From: Mesorhizobium alhagi CCNWXJ12-2
GTDB taxonomy: Bacteria; Pseudomonadota; Alphaproteobacteria; Rhizobiales; Rhizobiaceae
Length of the DNA stretch: 59,227 nucleotides
Direction of reading: 5' to 3'
Assembly: GCF_000236565.1 (NCBI RefSeq)
Contig: NZ_AHAM01000026.1
Location: forward strand, 1-59,227
A program made the translations under genes and the position numbers. The notes under the pieces were generated by a model that had not been told where the DNA came from, ran no database searches, and saw nothing but the letters and a program-made list of their open reading frames with translations. Numbering within the stretch: position 1 is the first letter of the stretch; every line of letters begins with the position of its first letter. Shown here one piece after another: positions 37,085 to 45,742 of this stretch.

Positions 37085-39661
37085 CTATTTGACGCGTGGC
37101 TTGGCCCGCGCCGTGGCCTCGGCCGAAATCGGATCTTCCGGCCAGACATGCTTGGGGTAGCGCCCGCGCATGTCGGCGCGCACATCGGCCCAGGAGCCGC
37201 GCCAGAAGCCGGGCAGGTCGCGCGTGGTCTGGATCGGTCGGTGCGCCGGCGACAGCAGTTCCAGCGTCAGGGGGACTGTACCGCCGACGATGGAAGGGTG
37301 GCTGTCGAGGCCGAAAAGCTCCTGCACGCGTATGGCCAATACCGGCCATTCGCCATCGTAGCGGATCGGGATCCGGCTGCCGGAAGGGGCGTCGAAATGG
37401 GTCGGCGCGAGCGACGCGATGCGGCGCTGCAGCTCGTGCGGCGCCAACGACATCAGCCCCGCGTGGAGAATTCCGGCGTCGATGCGCTGGAACGACGCCT
37501 CGCCCCGGAGGAATGGCGCGAGCCAATCGTCGAGCGATGCGAGCAACGCCTCTTCGGAAACGTCCGGCCAGGGCGCGCCGAGACCACGATGCAGCCATTG
37601 CAGCCGATGGCGCAGCGTTTCGGTTTCCCTGCTCAACGGCAGCAGCGCCAGTCCGTGCGCGCGCAATGCATCGAGTATGGCGCGGTCGGCCTCCGCGCCG
37701 GTCGGCGGCGGCAGCATGCGCTCCGAAAACACGATCGCGCCGAGACGCTCGGTCTCGCGCACCCTGACCGCGCGTTTTTCAGGGTCGAAGCTCGAATCCA
37801 CCTGCTTGACGATTCGTGCGCCGAGCGCCTCGCGTATCTCGACGACGGATATGGGGGCGGCGGCGGCGATACGGGCATTCTGCGCTTTGCCCTGGAGGTC
37901 GGCGACGACGAGGAACGCCTCGCCCGAAAGCGAGTTGGCGGCGTCGAGCATGGCGCCGCTGCCGTTGGCGAGCACGAACCGGCCGCGCGCGCCGCGCGCC
38001 TTGGCGACACGGTCGGGCCAGGCGTGGATGAGGAGGGCGCCGGCGGTGGTGGGATTGTCGGGAAGGCCGCGCCGCCCCTCACCCTTACCCTCTCCCCGTG
38101 AAGGACGGGGAGAGGGGGACGCCAGCGTCGAGGACTCCCTCTCCCCGTTTTTCACGGGGAGAGGGTAAGGGTGAGGGGCAATTCTCGATCTCTCGGCCTG
38201 CCTCGCAAGCCGCTCCGCCAACTGGCGGGCGGCTGTGGCGCGCGGTCCGTGCTCCGACCGGAACCGTATCAGCCGGCGTTCGAGGTCTACGCTGTCTCCG
38301 CCCAACCCACGCTCGGTAACAAGGACCGCAAGCTCGGCTGCCGGCAAGGCGTGGTCGTCCTTTGCCGCTTCGGCGACCATATGCGCGAGCCGCACCGGCA
38401 GCGCCAGTTTGCGCATCGCTTCACCTGCCGGCGTCAGCCGCCCGGCGGGGTCGATCGCGTCGAGATCGGCCAGCAGCGCCCGTGCCTCGGCGAGCGCCGG
38501 CGCCGGCGGCGGATCGAGAAACGCGAGGCTCGACGGATCGGCGACGCCAAAGGCGGCGCAATCCAGAACCAGCGACGACAGGTCGGCTTCCAGGATTTCC
38601 GGCGGCGTGAAGGCAGGCAGCGCGGCCGTCTGCTCGGCGCGCCAGAGGCGGATCGCGACGCCCGGCTGGGTACGCCCCGCGCGGCCGGCGCGCTGATCAG
38701 CCGAAGCGCGCGAAACACGCACCGTTTCGAGCCGGGTCAGGCCGGTCGCCGGCTCGTATTTCGGCAGGCGCGACAGGCCGCTGTCGATCACCACGCGCAC
38801 ACCGTCTATGGTGATCGAGGTTTCGGCGATCGAAGTCGCCAGCACCACCTTGCGGCGGCCCGGCCGCGCCGGCTTGATCGCGGCGTCTTGCGCCTTGCCG
38901 TCGAGCATGCCGTAGAGCGGCGCGATGTCGACATCCGTGCCAAGCCGGCCTTCGAGGCGTTCGGCGGTCCGTTCGATCTCGCGCTGGCCGGGCAGGAAGG
39001 CGAGCACGCTGCCGGGTTCAGCAACAAGTGCATCGCGGATGGCTCTTGCCATCGCATCCTCGACGGGCATGCCGGCCGGCCGCTCGTCGTAGCGGATTTC
39101 AACCGGAAAGCTGCGCCCCTGACTTTCGATGACCGGTGCGTCGCCGAGCAGTTTCGCGACACGCGCTCCATCGAGCGTCGCCGACATGACAAGAAGCCTC
39201 AAATCCGGCCGCAGCGCGCCCTGCACGTCGAGCGCCAGCGCCAGCCCGAAATCGCCGTCGAGCGAGCGTTCGTGGAACTCGTCGAACAGAATCGCCGAGA
39301 TGCCGGGCAGTTCAGGATCGTCGAGGACAGTGCGAGCCAGCACGCCCTCGGTCACCACCAGTATCCGGGTTGCGGCCGAGACGCGACGCTCCATACGCAT
39401 GGCGTACCCGACCGTGCCGCCTACCTCCTCGCCCAGCAATTCGGCCATGCGCCGGGCTGCGGCGCGCGCTGCCAGCCGGCGCGGCTCCAGAAGCAGTATC
39501 TTGCCGGCGCCGAGCCACGGCGCATCGAGAAGCGCCAGCGGCGCCAGCGTGGTCTTGCCGGCTCCGGGTGGCGCGACGAGCACAGCCTTGCCTTGGTTCT
39601 CCAACGCCTTGAGCAGCGCCGGCAGGGCGGCGGTGACGGGAAGATCGGGAAGCGTTCGCAC
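37085..39661 (-). CDS. hrpB: ATP-dependent helicase HrpB, with inserted palindromic repeat
   Basis: An 858-residue DEAH-type helicase. Walker A is VAPPGAGKTTLAPLALLDAP, the DExH box is LFDEFHERSLDGDFG, motif III SATLDGARV, motif VI QRAGRAGRTQPG, and the HrpB-specific C-terminal domain ends in WRGSWADVRADMRGRYPKHVWPEDP. The start is a GTG at 39661, 2 bases after the ynjD-like stop. Residues about 495-529 (APHPYPLPVKNGERES and on to PSRGEGKGEG) are encoded by a 104-bp palindromic repeat read in frame in the helical linker before the conserved NPTTAGALLIHAWPDRVAKARG segment. The frame is kept, so the protein is probably active. Confidence 0.93.
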   Translation of the reverse strand: MRTLPDLPVTAALPALLKALENQGKAVLVAPPGAGKTTLAPLALLDAPWLGAGKILLLEPRRLAARAAARRMAELLGEEVGGTVGYAMRMERRVSAATRILVVTEGVLARTVLDDPELPGISAILFDEFHERSLDGDFGLALALDVQGALRPDLRLLVMSATLDGARVAKLLGDAPVIESQGRSFPVEIRYDERPAGMPVEDAMARAIRDALVAEPGSVLAFLPGQREIERTAERLEGRLGTDVDIAPLYGMLDGKAQDAAIKPARPGRRKVVLATSIAETSITIDGVRVVIDSGLSRLPKYEPATGLTRLETVRVSRASADQRAGRAGRTQPGVAIRLWRAEQTAALPAFTPPEILEADLSSLVLDCAAFGVADPSSLAFLDPPPAPALAEARALLADLDAIDPAGRLTPAGEAMRKLALPVRLAHMVAEAAKDDHALPAAELAVLVTERGLGGDSVDLERRLIRFRSEHGPRATAARQLAERLARQAERSRIAPHPYPLPVKNGERESSTLASPSPRPSRGEGKGEGRRGLPDNPTTAGALLIHAWPDRVAKARGARGRFVLANGSGAMLDAANSLSGEAFLVVADLQGKAQNARIAAAAPISVVEIREALGARIVKQVDSSFDPEKRAVRVRETERLGAIVFSERMLPPPTGAEADRAILDALRAHGLALLPLSRETETLRHRLQWLHRGLGAPWPDVSEEALLASLDDWLAPFLRGEASFQRIDAGILHAGLMSLAPHELQRRIASLAPTHFDAPSGSRIPIRYDGEWPVLAIRVQELFGLDSHPSIVGGTVPLTLELLSPAHRPIQTTRDLPGFWRGSWADVRADMRGRYPKHVWPEDPISAEATARAKPRVK
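38075..38178. repeat. palindromic repeat inside hrpB
   Basis: Perfect 28-bp inverted arms 38075-38102 and 38151-38178 enclose a nested 12-bp pair (38105-38116 with 38137-38148). The element is built from CTCACCCTTACCCTCTCCCC, a repeat motif common between genes in rhizobia; a related half-element lies at 54331. Here it adds about 35 codons to hrpB. Confidence 0.9.
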
Positions 39662-39663
39662 GA

Positions 39664-40305
39664 TTACTGCCCGACACGGATGACCGGCCCGCCCGCCGCT
39701 TCGGCGTCGGCCTCGTCATGGGTGACCAGCACGACGGGCAGGCGGCTGGTGCGCGCCTTGGCGAAGACGAGTTCGCGCATCTGGCTGCGCAGTTCCGCAT
39801 CGAGCTTGGAGAACGGCTCGTCGAGAAGCAGCATGCGGGGCGCCGAAAGCAGCACCCGCGCCAGCGCCACGCGCGCCTTCTGGCCGCCGGACAGCGTATC
39901 GGGGTCGCGCGACGCCGCGCCGGCGAGGCCGACACCTTCGAGCGCCTCCTGCACCAGCGCCGATCGGGCCGCCCTGCCCTTGATCGAAGGCGGAATGGCG
40001 AAAAGGAGATTGCCGCCCACCGACATGTGCGGGAAGAGCAGCGGGTCCTGGAAGAGTATGCCGGCGTGGCGCTCCTCGGCGGGCAGCACGGTGAGTTCTT
40101 CGGCGCCGGAAAACACCTTGCCGGTGGCCGAAAACGCCCTGTCGAGAAAGCCGCCGATATAGGCGAGCAGCGTCGATTTGCCCGAACCGGATGGGCCCAT
40201 CACGGTCAGCACTTCGCCGACCTCGACGCGATGCGAGACCGCGAGCAGCACGCGCCCATTCAGTGCGATGCTCACTCCGTCGAGGAAAAGTTGCTGGTCG
40301 GCCAT
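39664..40305 (-). CDS. YnjD-like ABC transporter ATPase
   Basis: A 213-residue ATPase with Walker A GPSGSGKSTLLAYIGG, Q-loop ILFQDPLLFPHMSV, signature LSGGQKARVALARVLL and Walker B MLLLDEPFSKLDAEL, then VLVTHDEADA. It resembles E. coli YnjD and ThiQ. It is the third gene of a ynjB-ynjC-ynjD-type set (binding protein, fused double permease, ATPase). The substrate is unknown; thiamine-like compounds, iron or sulfonates have been guessed for relatives. Confidence 0.85.
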   Translation of the reverse strand: MADQQLFLDGVSIALNGRVLLAVSHRVEVGEVLTVMGPSGSGKSTLLAYIGGFLDRAFSATGKVFSGAEELTVLPAEERHAGILFQDPLLFPHMSVGGNLLFAIPPSIKGRAARSALVQEALEGVGLAGAASRDPDTLSGGQKARVALARVLLSAPRMLLLDEPFSKLDAELRSQMRELVFAKARTSRLPVVLVTHDEADAEAAGGPVIRVGQ

Positions 40306-40335
40306 CTGTCCCGCTGCGTTTCGCCTGAACCGGTT

Positions 40336-42024
40336 CTACACCCGCATGGCGCGGCGGTTGCGGAATACCAGCGCCGGGACGAGGGTGGCAACAGCAAAGC
40401 CCGCCGCCGGCAAGAGCATCTGCAGGAAGGCGTAGACGCCGATAACACGGCGATTGCCGCCGGACGCGAGCGCCACCGCCTCGGTGGTGATGGTTTCCAG
40501 CCGGCCGGCGCCGATCAGCACGGTCGGCAGATACTGGCCGACCGACACAGCGAATCCGACAGCGGCGGCGACCAGTATGGCCCGCGACAGCATCGGCAGG
40601 CGGACACGGAGCAGCGTCGCGCTTCGCGATTTACCGAGGCCGGCGGCGATCGCCTCGTAGCGTCGGTCATAGGCTCGCCAGGGGTCCGACAGTGACAGGA
40701 ATACATAGGGCATGACGAATGTGAGATGCGCCAGCACCAGAGCCGGCAGGCTCGCGACACCTCCGGTGAACACGAACAGCAATTGCAGCCCGAACAGGAA
40801 AGCGGCCTGCGGAACAAGCAGCGGCAGATAGAGAAAGAGTAGCGCCCGTCGGCCGGCGATGCGGCCTGTCTCGTTCTCGCGCATCAGGCAGAGCAGCGTC
40901 AGCGCTATCGCCAGGGCGGTGGACAGGGCGGCGACTATTAGCGTGACCGACAGCGGAGCGGCGAGCCGCGGCGCTGTCTTCATCCAGGTCTTCGCCGTGA
41001 ACGTCTCGGGCAAAGCGCCGGGAAACTGCCACAGCCCGGCGAACGACCAGATGGCGAGCGCGGCGAGGCCGGCAAGCACGGTGATCGCCACGGCGACCAT
41101 GGCGGCGATCGCGGCGCGGCGCAGCCAGGCGTCGCGGCGGAAGCGCAGCCCCGACCTGCGCAGCCGGCGCAGCATTGCCGCGCCCAGACGTTCGAGCGCG
41201 ATCCAGATGAGCAGTGCCGCCGCAGTCACGCAGAGTTGGAGCAGCGCGCCGGCGCTGGCGAAGAAGCGCATCGACAGTTCGGGATCGTTCATCCAGCCGA
41301 CGAGCCGCACTGCCAGCGGCGCCGGCGTCGTCGGCCCGAGGATCGCGGCGACGTCGACGACGGACGTGGCGAAGGCGACGACCGCGAAAACGGCCAGCCG
41401 CATCTGCCGGTAGAGCGGCGGCCAGACGCCATGCAAGAAGCCGGCGATGCGGCCATAGCCAAGCGATGCGGCCAGCGCGCGGGTGCGCAGAAGGTCGACC
41501 TGCGGCAGCGCCGCAAGCGCGATCAGTAGCAGGAACGGTATCTCCTTGACGATCAGCCCGGCCATCATCGACAGGCCAATCGGATCATTGACGATCAGGA
41601 GGTCGGGCGGACGCTCCCAGCCAGTCAGCCATGGCGACGCGATGCGCGCGATCATGCCGGACGGCGCGATCAGGAAGGCTAGGCCGAAGGCGGCGGCGGC
41701 GTGCGGCACCGAAAGCAGCGGCGAAACCAGGTGCTGTATCCGCGAAAAGATGCGCGTTCCGGCCCAGCCGGCGACGAACAGCATGACCATGCCGAGCGAC
41801 ACGGCCGTTGTTACAAGCCCGGCGGCAAGGCTGATCAGCCCCGACATCACGATGCCGGGCTGGACGGCTAGCTTCTCGACATGCGCTAGCGTGAAGTCGG
41901 TTTCGCCGAGCGCAGGCAAGTAACCGAAGGCCGGCAGGATGGTGCCGGCGAGGCCGAAAAGGATCGGGCCTGCCAAGACGGCGATGGCGAGCGGCGGGCC
42001 TAGACGGGGAAGCATGAAACACAT
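40336..42024 (-). CDS. YnjC-like ABC transporter permease, two-domain
   Basis: A 562-residue membrane protein with two permease halves, each with an EAA-like loop (RTRALAASLGYGRIAGFLHGVWPPLYRQM and YEAIAAGLGKSRSATLLRVRLPMLSRAI). This fused architecture matches YnjC and the FbpB/ThiP class. About twelve transmembrane segments are visible. Two starts are possible (42024 MCFMLPRLG or 42015 MLPRLG), neither with a clear ribosome-binding site. A 44-bp inverted-repeat element lies directly upstream, between this gene and the binding-protein gene. Confidence 0.85.
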   Translation of the reverse strand: MCFMLPRLGPPLAIAVLAGPILFGLAGTILPAFGYLPALGETDFTLAHVEKLAVQPGIVMSGLISLAAGLVTTAVSLGMVMLFVAGWAGTRIFSRIQHLVSPLLSVPHAAAAFGLAFLIAPSGMIARIASPWLTGWERPPDLLIVNDPIGLSMMAGLIVKEIPFLLLIALAALPQVDLLRTRALAASLGYGRIAGFLHGVWPPLYRQMRLAVFAVVAFATSVVDVAAILGPTTPAPLAVRLVGWMNDPELSMRFFASAGALLQLCVTAAALLIWIALERLGAAMLRRLRRSGLRFRRDAWLRRAAIAAMVAVAITVLAGLAALAIWSFAGLWQFPGALPETFTAKTWMKTAPRLAAPLSVTLIVAALSTALAIALTLLCLMRENETGRIAGRRALLFLYLPLLVPQAAFLFGLQLLFVFTGGVASLPALVLAHLTFVMPYVFLSLSDPWRAYDRRYEAIAAGLGKSRSATLLRVRLPMLSRAILVAAAVGFAVSVGQYLPTVLIGAGRLETITTEAVALASGGNRRVIGVYAFLQMLLPAAGFAVATLVPALVFRNRRAMRV

Positions 42025-42050
42025 GAAGAGAGCGTAGGCGCTCTACGTTG

Positions 42051-42206
42051 CCCCCCTCTGTCCTGCCGGACATCTCCCCCACAAGGGGGGAGATCAGCTT
42101 TCACAGCGTGCTTTGCACTTCCTGCGACGCCGAATGTTGGCGGCCTTCTTCGGAGACAGCCAATCTCCCCCCTTGTGGGGGAGATGTCCGGCAGGACAGA
42201 GGGGGG
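42051..42206. repeat. long inverted-repeat element (MITE-like)
   Basis: Perfect 44-bp arms (42051-42094 and 42163-42206) around a 68-bp spacer. Each arm starts with CCCCCCTCTGTCCTGCCGGA and itself folds (CTCCCCC-ACAA-GGGGGGAG). It lies between the ynjB-like and ynjC-like genes of one operon. Such Rhizobiales palindromic elements are dispersed in many genomes. Confidence 0.9.
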
Positions 42207-42237
42207 CGCCTGGCTCATGGTCTGCCGGTTCGGGTTA

Positions 42238-43458
42238 TCAATTCGCCGCGCCGTATCGGCGCTTCCATTCCGTCTCGATCCTGTCCATCCAGCTTGGATG
42301 CGGCTCGTCGAGCGCCAGGCCGAGTTCGTCCGGCTTTAGCGTGGCTACGCCGAGGTCGAGCGCCTCGAAGCGCGCCCGGTCGGTTGCGTCGAGCTTCGAG
42401 ATGGCGAGCACGGTCGGGTCGCCCCAGACCTGCGGATCCTGCTTGCGCGCCTGCGCCTCCGGCGAGATCAGGAAATCGGCCGCCACCAGCGCGCCAGCCT
42501 TGGCGGCGGCATTGTAAGGGATCGCCACGAAATGCGTGTTGGCGAGCGTCCCGCCCGGAAACGTGAAGGAGCGCACGGTGGCCGGCAATTCGCCATTGGC
42601 GATCGCGCTTGAGGCTTCCGAGGGGTTAAAGGCGAAAATGATGTCGACCTCGTTGTCGGCGAGCAACTGCTTCATGGCAGGGTAATTTTGCGGAAACGCC
42701 TTGCCGCCGCGCCACAGCAGCGGGTTCAGTTCGTCCAGATATGAGAAGAGCGGCGCGACGGTTTTCTCAAACGACGCTTCGTTCACCGGTTTCAGGAGCA
42801 CGGAGCGATCGGCGGCGAGTTCGGAGAGCACCTGCTTCAGGAAGGACGAGCCGGTGAAATCCGGCGGCTGCGGGTAGGTGAAGCGGCCCGGGTTCTGCTT
42901 CGCCCAGGCAAGCAGGTCCTGCGCTGATTTCGGCAGCGAGGCCGGGTCGGTGTGCGCCATGTCGTGGAAGAAGACCAGCTTGGCCATGCCCCACGGGCTC
43001 TCCAGCCCCTCGACGGGAATCGTGAAATCGGTGCGGATGGTCGGCTTATTCTCGACATCGACGAAGCGCCAATTGGGCAGCTTCTCGGCCCAGCCGGGCG
43101 AGAACAGCAATTGCTGGCGCTTCATCGACGAAAAATTCTCGCCATTGATCCAGATTAGGTCGACCGTGCCGCCTTCGCCGCGCCCGGCGGCCTTTTCAGC
43201 GACGACCTTGGCGACGGCATTGGCGGTATCGTCGAGCTTCACATGGACCAGCTTGACGCCGTAGCGCTTCTCCAACTCCTGGCCCGCCCATTCGAGATAG
43301 GCATTGATGTTTTCAGCGCCGCCCCAGGCGTTGAAATAGACGGTCTCGCCGCGGGCATCGGCCAAAACCTCCTGCCATTTTTCCGGATCGGGCTCTCCGG
43401 CGAGCGCCTGGAGCGTCATGGCGGCGAATGCAGCGGCGGCCACAAGCAGTTTCTTCAT
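42238..43458 (-). CDS. YnjB-like ABC transporter binding protein
   Basis: A 406-residue periplasmic binding protein with a Sec signal (MKKLLVAAAAFAAMTLQALA). The mature part starts PDPEKWQEVLADARGETVYFNAWGG and contains DLIWINGENFSSMKRQQLLFSPGWAEKLPNW, as in E. coli YnjB. It is the first gene of a three-gene importer on the minus strand. Ligand unknown. The long inverted repeat just after its stop may reduce read-through to the permease and ATPase genes. Confidence 0.88.
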   Translation of the reverse strand: MKKLLVAAAAFAAMTLQALAGEPDPEKWQEVLADARGETVYFNAWGGAENINAYLEWAGQELEKRYGVKLVHVKLDDTANAVAKVVAEKAAGRGEGGTVDLIWINGENFSSMKRQQLLFSPGWAEKLPNWRFVDVENKPTIRTDFTIPVEGLESPWGMAKLVFFHDMAHTDPASLPKSAQDLLAWAKQNPGRFTYPQPPDFTGSSFLKQVLSELAADRSVLLKPVNEASFEKTVAPLFSYLDELNPLLWRGGKAFPQNYPAMKQLLADNEVDIIFAFNPSEASSAIANGELPATVRSFTFPGGTLANTHFVAIPYNAAAKAGALVAADFLISPEAQARKQDPQVWGDPTVLAISKLDATDRARFEALDLGVATLKPDELGLALDEPHPSWMDRIETEWKRRYGAAN

Positions 43459-43571
43459 CGGATTCTCCCCGTCCCGTTCAATCGGGCGCGATAGAGCATC
43501 GTTGTGGGAAGCCGGTCAACGATCCGCCCTGAACGCCACGTCAATTCGGTGTGAGAAGCGCGTGAGACCCG

Positions 43572-44684
43572 TCATGCGACATCCGCCCATCGGCCTTCGC
43601 GAAACGAGCGCGCCATGGCGTCGACGGTGCGCTCGATGATGATGCCTTCCTCGAAGTCGATGGCTACAGTGACCTCACCGCGCATGCGCCCGATCAGTTG
43701 GCGGCACTCGATGATCTTCAACTCGTTGAAGCCCAGTCCATGGCCGGGCGCGGGGATGAAGCGGTCGTAGGGCGGATGGTGCGGAGCGGTCAGCACGGTG
43801 CGAAAGCCCTGTTCAGTCGCCTGGTCGGAATTCAGGTAGAGCTGAAACTCATTCATCCGCTCCTGGTCGTAGAGGATCGAGCCCTTCGAGCCGAAGATCT
43901 GGACGGCGATGCGGCCCTTGCGGCCCCATGCGGTGCGGCTGAGCGCAATCATGCCTGATGCGCCGTTGGCGAGGCGCAGGAGGATGGTGGCGATGTCGAA
44001 GACCTCGACTTCGCGATCGCCGACGTCGGTCTTGCGTGTCGGATAGGGTTTCGCCATGTCGCACATGACCCGCGACACGCGGCCGAACAGGGTCGAGATC
44101 AGCGACAGCGGATGCACGCCGAAATCGTCGATCGCGCCGTGGCCGTTGACGGCTTCGTGCCGCTGCTGGAACGGCGCGTCCGGATCAGCCAGGAAATCCT
44201 CGTCCATCTCTATGCGGACATTGTTGATCGCGCCGATTGCGCCCTCGTCGAGCAGCTTTCGGATGTGGCGTATGAGGGGATTCTGGATGTAATTGTAGCC
44301 GAGGATGGCAACCTTCCCCGAGGCTCGCGCCGCGTCCAGCATCGCCTCGGCCTCGGCGAGCTTCGGCGCCATCGGCTTTTCGCACCAGACGTGCTTGCCG
44401 GCCTCGAAGGCCGCGATCGCCATTTCGGCGTGAAACCGGTTCGGCGTGGTGATCGAGACGATATCGACCTCTGGGTCGGCGATCACATCGCGCCAGTCGC
44501 CGGAAGCCTTCGCAAAGCCGAATTCGGCCGCTTTTTTCGACGCGAGTTCCTGGCTGGCTTCGCCGAGATGAACGAGATGAATGTCGGGCACGTCGCCGAA
44601 AACGGGCCTCACCCCGGTCCAGGCCATGGCGTGGCACTTGCCCATATAGCCCGTGCCGATCAGTCCGACGCCGATCTTCTTCAT
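43572..44684 (-). CDS. Gfo/Idh/MocA oxidoreductase, possible inositol dehydrogenase
   Basis: A 370-residue NAD(P)-dependent sugar dehydrogenase. N-terminal Rossmann fold VGLIGTGYMGKCHAMAW, catalytic motif WCEKPMAPKLAEAEAML, and the C-terminal beta-sheet domain with GHGAIDDFGVHPLSLI. It lies directly downstream of a sugar ABC importer in the inositol region, so oxidation of an inositol isomer or a related cyclitol is likely. Rhizobia often carry both a myo- and a scyllo-inositol enzyme, and this may be the second type; the exact substrate cannot be told. A strong hairpin separates it from the binding-protein gene. Confidence 0.82.
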   Translation of the reverse strand: MKKIGVGLIGTGYMGKCHAMAWTGVRPVFGDVPDIHLVHLGEASQELASKKAAEFGFAKASGDWRDVIADPEVDIVSITTPNRFHAEMAIAAFEAGKHVWCEKPMAPKLAEAEAMLDAARASGKVAILGYNYIQNPLIRHIRKLLDEGAIGAINNVRIEMDEDFLADPDAPFQQRHEAVNGHGAIDDFGVHPLSLISTLFGRVSRVMCDMAKPYPTRKTDVGDREVEVFDIATILLRLANGASGMIALSRTAWGRKGRIAVQIFGSKGSILYDQERMNEFQLYLNSDQATEQGFRTVLTAPHHPPYDRFIPAPGHGLGFNELKIIECRQLIGRMRGEVTVAIDFEEGIIIERTVDAMARSFREGRWADVA

Positions 44685-44715
44685 GGAGGATCTCGCACCT
44701 ACGACCAGATGTGAA

Positions 44716-44747
44716 AGACCGGGGCGTTGGAACGCCCGCCCCGGTCT
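44716..44747 (-). terminator. hairpin/attenuator after the sugar-binding protein gene
   Basis: On the minus strand an 11-bp perfect stem AGACCGGGGCG/CGCCCCGGTCT is followed by TTT. It sits between the ibpA-like gene and the dehydrogenase, where it may raise binding-protein mRNA stability and reduce read-through. Confidence 0.75.
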
Positions 44748-44760
44748 GATAAGCGCAGGC

Positions 44761-45663
44761 TTATTTGTACTGTTCGGCGTTGCTCTTGTCGACGAGCACC
44801 GTGCCGGTGTCGATGACCGGCGGGATGGTCTTTCCGGCCTTCAGGTCGACCAGCGCCTGGATGCCGAAGCCGCCCATATTCTTCGGCGCTTGTGCGACGG
44901 TCGCGGTCATGTCGCCGGCCAGGATGGAAGCTGCCGCGTCCGGATTGGCGTCGAACCCGACGACCATGACGTCGGCGAGTTTGCCGGCCGACTTCAGCGC
45001 CTCGACCGCGCCGAGCGCCATATTGTCGTTGGAAGCGAAGACCGCCTTGATGTTCGGGTTGCCGGTGATGATGTTTTCCATCGCCGCCTGGCCCTTGGCG
45101 CGGTCCCATTCGCCGGTCTGCTCGGCGACCACTTTCAGGCCGCAGGCTTCGAGGCCGGCCTTGGAGCCGTTCGCGCGGGCTTGGCCGGTCGACTGGGTGA
45201 TGATGCCCTGCAGGATCGCCACTTCGGAACCCTTTTCGAGCTTGCCGCAAATAAAGTCGGCGGCGAGCTTGGCGCCGGCCTCATTGTCGGTGCCGATGAA
45301 GGTGACGCCTTCATTGGATCCCTTGGTGTCGACGAAAACGACCGGAATGCCGGCGGCTTTCGCCGCATCGACGACCGGGGCGAGCGCGTTCGGGTCAGTC
45401 GGGGCGAGCGCGATGCCGTCCAGACCCTGTGCAATCATGTCCTCGATCTGTGCGATCTGCGCGGCCACGTCGGATTCGGTTGGTGGCGACATCACCATCA
45501 CTTCGACGCCGAGTTCCTTGCCCTTTTCCATCGCGCCGGCTTCCACCGCCGCCCAGAACGGGTTGCCGGCTCCCGGACCCTTCATGTCGAGCAGGAACTT
45601 GTCGGCGAGCGCCGTGCTGGTCATCAGCGCGAGCGCCGCACCGGCCAGAATGAGTTTCTTCAT
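44761..45663 (-). CDS. sugar ABC transporter binding protein (inositol, IbpA-like)
   Basis: A 300-residue periplasmic protein of the ribose/inositol type (Peripla_BP_4). Signal peptide MKKLILAGAALALMTSTALA; mature part starts DKFLLDMKGPGAGNPFWAAVEAGAMEKGKELGVEV. Further landmarks: IDGIALAPTDPNALAPVV-like segment, FVDTKGSNEGVTFIGTDNEAGAKLAA, AVFASNDNMALGAVEAL. A strong GGGAGG precedes the ATG at 45663. The neighbours suggest myo-inositol or another cyclitol as ligand. It follows the permease gene in the order ATPase, permease, binding protein. Confidence 0.9.
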   Translation of the reverse strand: MKKLILAGAALALMTSTALADKFLLDMKGPGAGNPFWAAVEAGAMEKGKELGVEVMVMSPPTESDVAAQIAQIEDMIAQGLDGIALAPTDPNALAPVVDAAKAAGIPVVFVDTKGSNEGVTFIGTDNEAGAKLAADFICGKLEKGSEVAILQGIITQSTGQARANGSKAGLEACGLKVVAEQTGEWDRAKGQAAMENIITGNPNIKAVFASNDNMALGAVEALKSAGKLADVMVVGFDANPDAAASILAGDMTATVAQAPKNMGGFGIQALVDLKAGKTIPPVIDTGTVLVDKSNAEQYK

Positions 45664-45742
45664 AGTATCCTCCCAGATGTTCAAAACGTCTCCGATTGAG
45701 GATTGCACCCGGCGCGGAGACGGCGCCGGACGCAATTTTCGA

